A stretch of DNA of 13,209 bases from Puniceicoccales bacterium (GCA_031289285.1 JAITPT010000188.1:1-13209), one strand, 5' to 3'. Numbered from the stretch's first letter, positions 1 to 5,957 are shown. The notes: generated by a model not told the origin, from the sequence alone. Numbers and translations are program-made.

Positions 1-88
1 CGGGGGGTCTGGGGGCGTGGCCGCCACACCCGCCCCGTCGCGCGCCGGGGGGGGGGGTGGGGGGCGCCCGAGGGTGTTATTTCCCCTG
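1..88. other. G-rich window edge, no gene
   Basis: This stretch is extremely G-rich on the plus strand, with G runs at about 2-7, 11-15, 47-57 (11 G) and 59-64. It ends just before the stop codon of the lipoprotein gene on the minus strand. It could form a G-quadruplex, but poly-G at the very end of a sequence is also a common assembly or sequencing artefact. I see no gene, and the downstream terminator of the neighbouring gene cannot be judged. Confidence 0.5.
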
Positions 89-1114
89 TTATTTGCTTGG
101 CGATACTGCACGGGGCGAAGGCCGTGAATAAGGAGCGGGCTTCTTTTTTCTGGGAAGAAGTTCGGCGAAGGCACTGACGACTTTTGTTGCGTAATCTGCG
201 GGAAGTTCGGCGGAGTAAGTGACGGTTGCGCCTTTGACGCCGCCGCCAAAGCGGATTTTTGCGCTAAGCACATTGTCTTTTTCGCCAAGCACGGCGGTGA
301 CATGAACGGGAAGCGAAGGGTCTATAAGCGGAATTCCGAGTTCCCGTTGCGCTTCCAATGCACCCGTTGCCAGTGCCATTTTTAGAAAGGGACTTTCCGT
401 GTCTGCATAAGCTGCCAAAATCGGGTTCTTGGAAAGTTCTTCTGTGAGGAAGGGCGAATCAGGAACTTTGTAGGACTTAGATTTATCTTCGAGCGCGGCG
501 ACAATTTCTTTTGCGTAGATGCGGAGATCTCGTTCCCGTCGGTCTCTTCTCTCCCAGCCTTCAACTGCACCAAGAAAAATGAAGGTATTTGGAGCAAAGC
601 AAAACGCAACGTTACCATTCTGATAAAAAGTATAATTTCCTTCTTTGAAAGCTTTGGATCCTTTTTCAAACTCCCCTTCTGTGTTTAGGAAGGCGAGTGC
701 TTTTTCGGGAGAATAATTGCCGCGGACGATGACAAGGGTGAGATGCGAATCTTTGTCCAGTATTTTTCCCGAAACGGTGATACTTTCGATGTCCGTCTGG
801 GGGTTAAATCCCGTCTTGACCTTGAAGTTCTCGTATTCGCGGGAAAATTCTGCTGCCTCCTTCTCCGGCGATGCAAGGTAGCTGTTAATCCGTTTTTCGA
901 TAGCTTCAAGGACTGTGGATTTTTTTGCTGCCTTGAAGTCAAGGAAAGCAAATCCTACGGAGTCTCTTGGGACTCCTCGTGTGTTGACGCGCGAATCGCC
1001 GCAACCCGCGAGGAGAATAGCGAGTGCAATTGTCAGCACAGCTGCCCCTGAGCGGGCAGACCGACGAATAGGAGCGCGTCCGCTTGTGTTATGAGTGTTA
1101 AGTATTTTATCCAT
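89..1114 (-). CDS. Putative lipoprotein of unknown function (341 aa)
   Basis: I do not recognise the family. The product has a long, basic N-terminal region (about residues 1-22), a hydrophobic stretch (23-36) and a lipobox LAGC with the lipidated cysteine at residue 38, so it should be a membrane-anchored lipoprotein facing the periplasm. The rest looks like a soluble alpha/beta protein (for example FAFLDFKAAKK, TGFNPQTDIESITVSG), in a style reminiscent of DUF3352-type proteins, but that resemblance is weak. The C-terminus is basic and Pro/Ser-rich. The ATG at 1114 is the only good start that keeps the signal peptide. It is preceded by a C/A-rich leader with no Shine-Dalgarno sequence. The gene is visibly richer in A/T than the genes from 4300 onward, which may point to different ancestry or weaker codon bias. 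Confidence 0.8.
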   Translation of the reverse strand: MDKILNTHNTSGRAPIRRSARSGAAVLTIALAILLAGCGDSRVNTRGVPRDSVGFAFLDFKAAKKSTVLEAIEKRINSYLASPEKEAAEFSREYENFKVKTGFNPQTDIESITVSGKILDKDSHLTLVIVRGNYSPEKALAFLNTEGEFEKGSKAFKEGNYTFYQNGNVAFCFAPNTFIFLGAVEGWERRDRRERDLRIYAKEIVAALEDKSKSYKVPDSPFLTEELSKNPILAAYADTESPFLKMALATGALEAQRELGIPLIDPSLPVHVTAVLGEKDNVLSAKIRFGGGVKGATVTYSAELPADYATKVVSAFAELLPRKKKPAPYSRPSPRAVSPSK

Positions 1115-1256
1115 GTGTGTTGTGCGTGTTTGTTTTTGTGTTGTTGATTTTTCTTCTGCAACGTGCTTCGGAAAAAAGGGTATGTCTTCCTTGGTAATGA
1201 GTTATTCAGAAAGTCGTTCTGGGCAATGGCAAAATCTTTAGTCTGGTTAATTATTC

Positions 1257-1289
1257 GGAGAGAGAAGGGAGGGGGGGAGGAGAGGGAAG
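1257..1289 (+). other. Polypurine tract
   Basis: Thirty-three consecutive A/G bases include a run of seven G (1271-1277) and several GGG blocks. It lies about 145 bp upstream of the minus-strand lipoprotein gene. Such tracts can form triplex or quadruplex DNA, but nothing here shows a function. Confidence 0.55.
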
Positions 1290-1360
1290 TAGGCATCTGC
1301 CTCTAACCCCAACGGGGTTGTGAAGAAAGATGTGTCCCAAAGGCGCAAAAAGGGACGGCA

Positions 1361-1441
1361 CAAAAAGGGACAGGCGCTTTTTCATTTGACTCTTCGGCGA
1401 GGACTGTCGGTTGTTGGCGCGGTGAGAGGTGTTTTTGCTTA
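1361..1441 (+). repeat. AAAAAGGGAC-type repeat, long form, copy 1
   Basis: It begins CAAAAAGGGACAGGCGC and continues through TTTTTCATTTGACTCTT into a GC-rich tail ending GTTTTTGCTTA. The whole stretch matches 3431-3502 plus 3581-3589, that is, the region downstream of the paralogous lipoprotein gene with its 78-bp insert removed. The first 55 or so bases also match 3255-3312. The start can form a weak hairpin, AAAAAG pairing with CTTTTT. The TTA at 1439-1441 is the left target-site duplication of the MITE. Confidence 0.8.
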
Positions 1442-1887
1442 TTCTAACTCGCTTTCAAAAAGTCCCAACTGCCCCTCGCCACTTTGAATGAGAGACGGTC
1501 GCTGCCAGCCCCAACGGGGCGTCCAGCATTTAGCCGTGGGTGACTGAGCAACGCGAAGGAAGCCACGGTATCCGTTGCCCCCCCCCCAGAGTCCCGAAGG
1601 GACGACAGCGTGTGGAGTGTGGCACAGACTACCGAGTCGCAGGCGACATCGGACATCCTGCCTGCGGACGAAGCGTCGCCGGAGGCGACGGCAACACAGA
1701 CAGGATTGTCTGTGCTACACTGCTGTCGCCCCTTCGAGGCTTTGTTGCGGGTGACCGAGTTCTGTGGGTTCCCTCGCTGCGCTCAGTCACCCACGGCTAA
1801 ATGCTGGACGCCCCGCTGGGGCTGGCGGTGACTTCGCCACTCAATAACGAAAAACCGATTTAGTGACTTTTTGAAAGCAAGTTCGAA
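1442..1887. mobile_element. MITE-like foldback element (446 bp) with TTA target duplication
   Basis: The ends are inverted repeats of 22 bp with two mismatches (1442-1463 and 1866-1887; left end TTCTAACTCGC, right end read inward TTCGAACTTGC). They are flanked by direct TTA repeats at 1439-1441 and 1888-1890. The paralogous locus at 3587-3589 has a single TTA in the same context and is a natural empty site. Further in, 1504-1549 and 1781-1826 are 46-base inverted arms with one mismatch, each with a GCCCC-GGGGC sub-palindrome. Weaker pairing continues inward (CACAGAC/GTCTGTG) to a central hairpin CGTCGCC-GGA-GGCGACG (1674-1690). A run of ten C lies near 1578-1587. No ORF resembles a transposase, so the element is non-autonomous. 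A 3-bp TNA-type duplication is known for some IS5-family groups; linking it to them is inference only. Confidence 0.85.
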
Positions 1888-2877
1888 TTAGCGGTCAAAC
1901 CATTTTAGGAGGGCACCGCTGTTGGCGTAACGTTTCAAGAACTCGCCAGAGAGGATGATTTTGCGGTGAGGGCCATACTCCTTGAACTTGATGTAGCCCG
2001 TGTTGTTTAAAATGTGCGTGCGGGCACTGACGGCGGCGTCGCCCGGGGAAATGCTGATGGCAGATTCGCCCGGACGAGCAGTGATGATGTGCTTGCCCGA
2101 ATTGATATAAACCATCTTTAGGTCAGACTTGTCGCGGGTGTCGAAGGCAGTGCGGATGTTGAGCACGAGGTCGGCTGGTTTTTCCTCAGGAGCGAGGGTA
2201 TGGGCAAGCGGCTCAATGTGGACACCGCCAATTTTACCGTAAAGCCAGTAGCCGCCGATTTCGGCGTCGTAGGCGTTCTTGCCAGTCTCAAAGACAACAC
2301 CGCCTTTACAGACAACGGCGTATTGCGGGTTGGCCGGATAGGAAGAACTCGGGTCAAGCCATTCTAGGAAAATCCTGTCCTTGGCGTAACGTTCCAGAAA
2401 CTCGCCAGAGAGGATGATTTTGCGGTAAGGACCGTCCTCCTTGAACTTGATATAGCCCTTGTTGTTTAAAATGTCCGTGCGGGCACTGACAGCGGTGTCG
2501 CCCAGAGAAATGCTGACAGCAGATTCGCCCAGACGGGCAGTGATGATGTGCTTGCCCGTGTGGATATAGACCATCTTCAGGTCGGACTTGACGTGGGTGT
2601 CGAAGGCAGTGCGGATGTTGAGCACGAGGTCGGCTGGTTTCTCCTCGGAGGCGAGGGCATGAGCAAGCGGCTCAATGTGGACATTGCCAGTTTTGCCGTA
2701 AAGCCAGTAGCCACCGATTTCGGCGTCGTAGGCGTTTTTGCCAGTCTCAAAGGCAGCATCGCCTTTGCAGACGACGGCGTATTGCGGGTTGGCCGGATAG
2801 GAAGTGCTCGCACAGCCCGCAAAGAGGGCAAGCGGGAGCAGTAGGGCGGTTGTTTTGAAAAAAGCGAAGAGTCTCAT
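1888..2877 (-). CDS. Lipoprotein with two tandem copies of an unknown domain (329 aa)
   Basis: I do not recognise the domain. The start chosen is the ATG at 2877, because it puts a signal peptide directly at the N-terminus (MRLFAFFKTTALLLPLALFAGC) with a lipobox FAGC and cysteine 22. An upstream in-frame ATG at 2946 would add 23 residues that spoil the signal peptide. Residues 26-178 and 179-329 are two copies of a unit of about 151-153 residues. Both begin SYPANPQYAVVCKG and contain NAYDAEIGGYWLYGK, EEKPADLVLNIRTAFDT, SDLKMVYI, GKHIITAR and RKIILSGEFL. The DNA period is exactly 459 bp. A paralogue with one unit lies at 3587-4117. The stop codon TAA (1888-1890) is one copy of the TTA duplicated by the MITE insertion, so the reading frame is intact. 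The composition suggests a beta-rich periplasmic or surface protein. No Shine-Dalgarno sequence is seen. Confidence 0.85.
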   Translation of the reverse strand: MRLFAFFKTTALLLPLALFAGCASTSYPANPQYAVVCKGDAAFETGKNAYDAEIGGYWLYGKTGNVHIEPLAHALASEEKPADLVLNIRTAFDTHVKSDLKMVYIHTGKHIITARLGESAVSISLGDTAVSARTDILNNKGYIKFKEDGPYRKIILSGEFLERYAKDRIFLEWLDPSSSYPANPQYAVVCKGGVVFETGKNAYDAEIGGYWLYGKIGGVHIEPLAHTLAPEEKPADLVLNIRTAFDTRDKSDLKMVYINSGKHIITARPGESAISISPGDAAVSARTHILNNTGYIKFKEYGPHRKIILSGEFLKRYANSGALLKWFDR

Positions 2878-3118
2878 AACAGCAGGAATTGTGCGCAGAC
2901 GGCGGACGTTTGGCAACAACACAAATGCAGGGCAGACGGCGGGCATCTTTTTTCGCGAGGAGAACGGTTTCTATCCACAAAAGAACGCCAAAGAGGGAAT
3001 ATACATAGACTTGTCGGTGTGATTTGGTGTAGTTGCCGTCGGATAAAAACAAAAGTTGTCTGTTCTGGGGTGTTGTCGTGGAAAAACAAAGATCTCATGT
3101 CCAATAGCAAGTCAAGAG

Positions 3119-3139
3119 AAAAAGGGTCTGTCCCTTTTT
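3119..3139 (-). repeat. AAAAAGGG/CCCTTTTT hairpin
   Basis: A perfect palindrome has an 8-bp stem and the 5-base loop TCTGT. It is the minus-strand version of the hairpin in the terminal array (12798-12818, 12999-13019; loop ACAGA). It could act as a weak transcription stop in either direction, but the stem has only three G-C pairs. Confidence 0.75.
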
Positions 3140-3210
3140 GCGCTTTTTGCGCCTCAGAGCGAGGAACGAGCGGCGACACCGCTTTCGTTGGCACCAGATG
3201 GACGAGGGCA

Positions 3211-3234
3211 CAAAAAGGGACAGACACTTTTCCA
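3211..3234 (+). repeat. AAAAAGGGAC-type repeat, short form
   Basis: It reads CAAAAAGGGACAGACACTTT, then TTCCA. The core (3212-3221) is intact and the right half is degenerate, so the stem is shorter than in the perfect hairpins. Confidence 0.65.
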
Positions 3235-3254
3235 TTTCCGGAGGAACAAGGACT

Positions 3255-3312
3255 CAAAAAGGGACAGGCGCTTTTTCATTTGACTCTTTGGCGGGAACTG
3301 TCGGCTGCTGCC
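3255..3312 (+). repeat. AAAAAGGGAC-type repeat, long form, copy 2
   Basis: It begins CAAAAAGGGACAGGCGC and keeps similarity to the copies at 1361 and 3431 for roughly 55-60 bases, through TTTGACTCTT and a CTGTCGG-like tail, after which the sequences part. Confidence 0.75.
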
Positions 3313-3384
3313 TGCGTTGGCTCGGTGCTGCTTGCGAAAAGCGGTGTCGGCGGGTGCTACGTTATCACTTCGCACCCTCTGCCA

Positions 3385-3425
3385 CCGCACTCCATAAGGG
3401 CGCGGCGCAGTTTTATGGAGTGCGG
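3385..3425. repeat. Strong 13-bp inverted repeat
   Basis: CCGCACTCCATAA (3385-3397) and its exact reverse complement (3413-3425) surround a 15-base loop rich in G and C. It is unrelated in sequence to the AAAAAGGGAC family. It could be a REP-like element or a structure in a transcript; nothing shows which. Confidence 0.75.
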
Positions 3426-3430
3426 AGACT

Positions 3431-3502
3431 CAAAAAGGGACAGGCACTTTTTCATTTGACTCTTCGGTGGGGGCTGCCGGTTGTTGGCGCGGGGAGAGGT
3501 GT
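3431..3502 (+). repeat. AAAAAGGGAC-type repeat, long form, copy 3
   Basis: It begins CAAAAAGGGACAGGCAC and matches 1361-1432 throughout with scattered substitutions. It sits downstream of the single-unit lipoprotein gene just as copy 1 sits downstream of the two-unit gene, so it belongs to the duplicated segment. Confidence 0.8.
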
Positions 3503-3580
3503 GCTGCGCACACGCGACACGGGCGAGACGCCCGTGCCACACACACAGCGCAGAATACAGCGCGGCGCGGTGGCGGGTGT
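3503..3580. mobile_element. 78-bp palindromic insertion (REP-like) flanked by GGTGT
   Basis: These bases are absent at the matching place in the other copy (between 1432 and 1433). GGTGT occurs on both sides (3498-3502 and 3576-3580), which fits a 5-bp duplication on insertion. Inside is a perfect hairpin CACGGGCG-AGA-CGCCCGTG (3518-3536), with an outer pair CTGCGC (3504-3509) / GCGCAG (3548-3553). No coding capacity. Family membership is not known; similar GGGCG..CGCCC hairpins occur as interspersed repeats in several bacteria. Confidence 0.65.
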
Positions 3581-3586
3581 TTTTGC

Positions 3587-4117
3587 TTAGTGGTCAAACC
3601 ATTTTAGGAGGGCACCGCTGTTGGCGTAACGTTTCAAGAACTCGCCAGAGAGGATGATTTTGCGGTGAGGGCCATCCTCCTTGAACTTGATGTAGCCCGT
3701 GTTGTTTAAAATGTCCGTGCGAGCACTGACGGCGGTGTCGCCCGGAGAAATGCTGACAGCCGATTCGCCGGGACGAGCAGTGATGATGTGCTTGCCCGAA
3801 TTGATATAGACCATCTTTAGGTCAGACTTGGCGTGGGTGTCGAAGGCAGTGCGGATGTTGAGCACGAGGTCGGCTGGTTTTTCCTCAGGGGCGAGGGCAT
3901 GAGCAAGCGGCTCAATGTGGACACTGCCAGTTTTGCCGTAAAGCCAGTAACCGCCAATTTCGGCGTCGTAGGCGTTTTTGCCAGCCTCAAAGGCAGCACC
4001 ACCTTTGCAGACGACGGCGTATTGCGGGTTGGCCGGATAGGAAGTGCTCGCACAGCCCGCAAAGAGGGCAAGCGGGAGCAGTAGGGCAGTTGTTTTGAAA
4101 AAAGCGAAGAGTCTCAT
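3587..4117 (-). CDS. Lipoprotein with one copy of the unknown domain (176 aa)
   Basis: This is the single-unit paralogue of the lipoprotein at 1888-2877. The signal peptide is identical (MRLFAFFKTTALLLPLALFAGC, lipidated cysteine at 22), followed by one unit of about 151 residues starting SYPANPQYAVVCKGGAAFE. The N-terminal side is closest to unit 1 of the larger protein, while the end (NSGALLKWFDH) matches the end of its unit 2 (NSGALLKWFDR). The ATG at 4117 is chosen over the upstream in-frame ATG at 4201 because it gives a proper signal peptide and because the same start fits the paralogue. Similarity to the other locus continues for 66 bases upstream and runs downstream into the AAAAAGGGAC repeat. 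Function unknown; probably a periplasmic or outer-surface protein. Confidence 0.85.
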   Translation of the reverse strand: MRLFAFFKTTALLLPLALFAGCASTSYPANPQYAVVCKGGAAFEAGKNAYDAEIGGYWLYGKTGSVHIEPLAHALAPEEKPADLVLNIRTAFDTHAKSDLKMVYINSGKHIITARPGESAVSISPGDTAVSARTDILNNTGYIKFKEDGPHRKIILSGEFLKRYANSGALLKWFDH

Positions 4118-4309
4118 AACAGCGGGAATTGTGCGCAGACGGCGGACGTTTGGCAACAACACAAATGCGGGGCAGACAGCAGGGCAAGGACAGGGCGGCA
4201 TTGCAGCGGACGGCGGGCATTGCTGACGGCGTTACGGCGGCGGCTACGCAGTTTCGGCGGCGACTCCCGCAGCGCGTCGGCGGCGGCGCGGCACCGTCTG
4301 CTTTTTCGG
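4118..4309. other. Intergenic region upstream of the single-unit lipoprotein gene
   Basis: Bases 4118-4183 repeat 2878-2943. The remainder is GC-rich, with CGGCGG-type runs, and ends at the stop codon of the Rrf2 gene (TAA on the minus strand, 4310-4312). The lipoprotein gene could be read through from the Rrf2 gene, since both are on the minus strand and no clear terminator separates them. Confidence 0.45.
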
Positions 4310-4723
4310 TTAGATTACCCACTCGCGGACGTCGTCGCGGTTGGCGAGGGTGGCGAGGGTGGTTTTGTCGAGAATGTTTTTTACTTTGCCGGAGATTTCG
4401 CCCCAGACCTCGCTGATGCGCGGGCCAGACATGCCGCGGAGGGCGACTTTGCCGTTGAGCATTTCGGAGTCTATGACGGTGGCGATTGCGGCGAGGGTTA
4501 TTTCGCTGGGCGCTTTGGCGAGTTGGTAGCCGCCAGATTTGCCGCGTTTGCTTTTGAGCAGGCCACCGACGCGCAGTTCGTTGAGTATCTGAATGAGATA
4601 GTTCTGAGGAATCTCTTCCGCACGGGCGAGTTCCTCAATGTGGGCGAGTTCTTTTGTCCCGTAGGAACAGGCAATGCGCGCAAGTGCGCGGAAGGCGTAT
4701 TCGAGTTTGCTGGAAATTTTCAT
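4310..4723 (-). CDS. Rrf2-family transcriptional regulator (137 aa)
   Basis: The protein has the usual size and layout of an Rrf2 regulator. The N-terminus MKISSKLEYAFRALARIA and the winged-helix part (HIEELARAEEIPQNYLIQILNELRVGGLLKSKRGKSGGYQLAK, about residues 27-70) carry the family's typical PxxYLxQIL...GLxxSxRGxxGGYxLA pattern. The region where IscR and NsrR bind an Fe-S cluster (about 88-108) has no cysteine; the only cysteine is residue 19. It therefore cannot be an IscR-type cluster sensor. The tail VWGEISGKVKNILDKTTLATLA resembles that of CymR, the cysteine-metabolism repressor, which also lacks a cluster. That is a hint, not a functional call. The start at 4723 has a C/A-rich leader without a Shine-Dalgarno sequence. 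The neighbours give no obvious target. Confidence 0.9.
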   Translation of the reverse strand: MKISSKLEYAFRALARIACSYGTKELAHIEELARAEEIPQNYLIQILNELRVGGLLKSKRGKSGGYQLAKAPSEITLAAIATVIDSEMLNGKVALRGMSGPRISEVWGEISGKVKNILDKTTLATLANRDDVREWVI

Positions 4724-4793
4724 AGCGGGTGTTTGCGGTTGCGAGTTGCGATTGTGAGTTGGAAATCAAGGCGAGTTGGCGGTTAAGCGAAGA

Positions 4794-4824
4794 AAGCCGG
4801 ACACGCGAAACGCGCGCCCGGCTT
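4794..4824 (-). terminator. Hairpin terminator after the discoidin lipoprotein gene
   Basis: The minus-strand transcript can form a 14-bp stem (AAGCCGG outer part, CGCG inner part) with a UUU loop, 27 bases after the stop codon at 4851. Two pairs are G-U in this transcript but would be A-C mismatches in a plus-strand transcript, which argues that the structure serves the minus-strand gene. The U tract after it is short (UUUCUUCG), so efficiency is uncertain. Confidence 0.65.
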
Positions 4825-4850
4825 CAGAGAAGTTGCGAAGTCGGCGCGGC

Positions 4851-5789
4851 TTATTTGCCCCAGACTTCGACCTCGATGTAGTGGTTGCCGACGGTGGAGG
4901 TGTTGCCGTTGCTCCAGAGGCGCACGTAGCGACCTTTTGCGTTGGGGGTGGCGATGGTGCGCCCGTAGTTTGTCTCGGCGTAGGGGAGGTCTTTGCCTGC
5001 GCCAAGTTTCAGGTCGTTGGCGTAGTCGGCGTTGAAAACTGTCGTCACGCCGGTTTTGAAATCTTTGTCATCGGAGACTTGGATGACGACGGATTTGTAG
5101 GCGCGTTCTTGGCGGTGGTAGTGCCAGACGGCGATGGCGTAAATGGCGGCAGACTTTTCGAGGTCTATTTGCACCCATTGCGGGCCGCCCGCGAGTTCGG
5201 CTTCGTAGCCTTCGGCGGCGTCTTTGTCGCCGTCGGTCACAAACGATAATTCGCCGACGATGGGGTTGGGGTCGCTGGCGGTGACGGTCTTGTTCTTGGC
5301 GAGGTTTTTCGTGCCTTCGGGTGCGAATATCTGCTGCTTGGCAAATTCGGCGACCTGCGCCTTTGTATGGAATTGCGGGAGCTTGATGGGCACGGGTGTC
5401 CCGACGATGTCAACGCTCGGAAATTCAATCTTCAGCGGTTTGCTGGCACCTTCTGCCACAGGCGCGGCGGGTGCAGGCGCGGGAGCTGCGGGAGCGACGG
5501 CAGGCGTGGCGGGTGCAGCGGGCGCAGGTGCGGGCGCGGCGGGAGCAACGGCAGGCGCGACGGCAGGCGCGGCGGTTGTCGGCGCAGGTGCTTTTACTTC
5601 CGGCGCGGCAACAGGTGCGGGTGCTTTTGCGACAGGCGCGGCGACAGGTGCGGCGGGCGCGGGTTTTGCGGTAGGCGCGGGAGCGACAGCGGGCGCGCTC
5701 GGTTTTGTGGCGGCGGGCTTGTCTTTTTTGTCGCATCCATACCAGAGCGGTGCGGCGGCGAGGAGCGCGATGAGCGGGAGTTTCTTCAT
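4851..5789 (-). CDS. Lipoprotein with Ala/Pro stalk and discoidin (F5/8 type C) domain (312 aa)
   Basis: The N-terminus MKKLPLIALLAAAPLWYGC looks like a lipoprotein signal peptide with cysteine 19, although the residues before it (W-Y-G) depart from the usual L-[AS]-[GA] lipobox. Residues about 22-115 are a low-complexity stalk of Ala, Pro, Val and Lys (APAPAAP-like repeats). After a linker, residues about 160-312 (from NLAKNKTVTASD, through GGPQWVQIDLEKSAAIYAIAVWHYH, to GRYVRLWSNGN and NHYIEVEVWG) form a discoidin fold, usually a carbohydrate- or surface-binding module. A likely picture is a binding domain held away from the membrane on a flexible stalk, perhaps across the periplasm. No enzyme domain is present. 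The leader is C/A-rich with no Shine-Dalgarno sequence. A hairpin terminator follows at 4794-4824. Confidence 0.85.
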   Translation of the reverse strand: MKKLPLIALLAAAPLWYGCDKKDKPAATKPSAPAVAPAPTAKPAPAAPVAAPVAKAPAPVAAPEVKAPAPTTAAPAVAPAVAPAAPAPAPAAPATPAVAPAAPAPAPAAPVAEGASKPLKIEFPSVDIVGTPVPIKLPQFHTKAQVAEFAKQQIFAPEGTKNLAKNKTVTASDPNPIVGELSFVTDGDKDAAEGYEAELAGGPQWVQIDLEKSAAIYAIAVWHYHRQERAYKSVVIQVSDDKDFKTGVTTVFNADYANDLKLGAGKDLPYAETNYGRTIATPNAKGRYVRLWSNGNTSTVGNHYIEVEVWGK

Positions 5790-5887
5790 AATGTTATGAG
5801 TCGTGTTGTATGTTTGTGTTGTGAGGAACTGTTGTTTTGAAAAGCGGCGATACTGGCGGCTTTGCGCGGGGATGAACAGCTTGAAAT

Positions 5888-5902
5888 CGGGAATGTTTCC
5901 CG
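5888..5902 (-). terminator. Possible weak terminator after prfB
   Basis: CGGGAA and TTCCCG pair perfectly around TGT, about 55 bases beyond the prfB stop. The stem is only 6 bp, and on the minus strand it is followed by AUUUC rather than a U run, so this may be chance. Confidence 0.25.
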
Positions 5903-5957
5903 CAATTTTGCGTCGCCGTTTGCTGCGTGTTTTGCGCCGTGCGTTTTTCGTCGCACA

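Larger units (their letters stand above)
1115..1441. other. Intergenic region with polypurine tract and repeats
   Basis: This is the upstream region of the lipoprotein gene on the minus strand, joined to the repeat-rich zone downstream of the next gene. It holds a 33-base pure purine run on the plus strand (1257-1289), a perfect 6-bp palindrome AACCCC/GGGGTT around AAC (1305-1319), a first AAAAAGGGAC core (1347-1356) and a longer repeat copy from 1361 (listed separately). I found no convincing promoter hexamers. Confidence 0.6.
2878..3586. other. Gene-free repeat zone between the two paralogues
   Basis: The first 66 bases (2878-2943) match the sequence upstream of the paralogous gene (4118-4183). 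Beyond that the two upstream regions differ, so the two genes probably do not share a promoter. From about 3119 on, the interval is a patchwork of palindromic repeats, given as separate entries. A segment CGACACCGCTTTCG (3174-3187) has a near-perfect inverted partner at 3335-3349. I see no credible gene; the reading frames here lie across the repeats. Confidence 0.6.

Noticed and set aside
1540..1831. Short open frames inside the MITE-like element
   Set aside because: They run across inverted arms and loops and resemble no transposase or other protein.
2877..2946. Longer N-termini for the two lipoprotein paralogues (starts at 2946 and 4201)
   Set aside because: They would place 23-28 residues in front of a perfect lipoprotein signal peptide.
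2998..3003. TATATT (minus strand) as a -10 box for the two-unit lipoprotein gene
   Set aside because: No acceptable -35 hexamer stands at 16-18 bases upstream, and the start codon is over 100 bases away; too weak to annotate.
4220..4786. 188-codon plus-strand frame over the Rrf2 gene
   Set aside because: It is antisense to a clear Rrf2 regulator and has no recognisable features.
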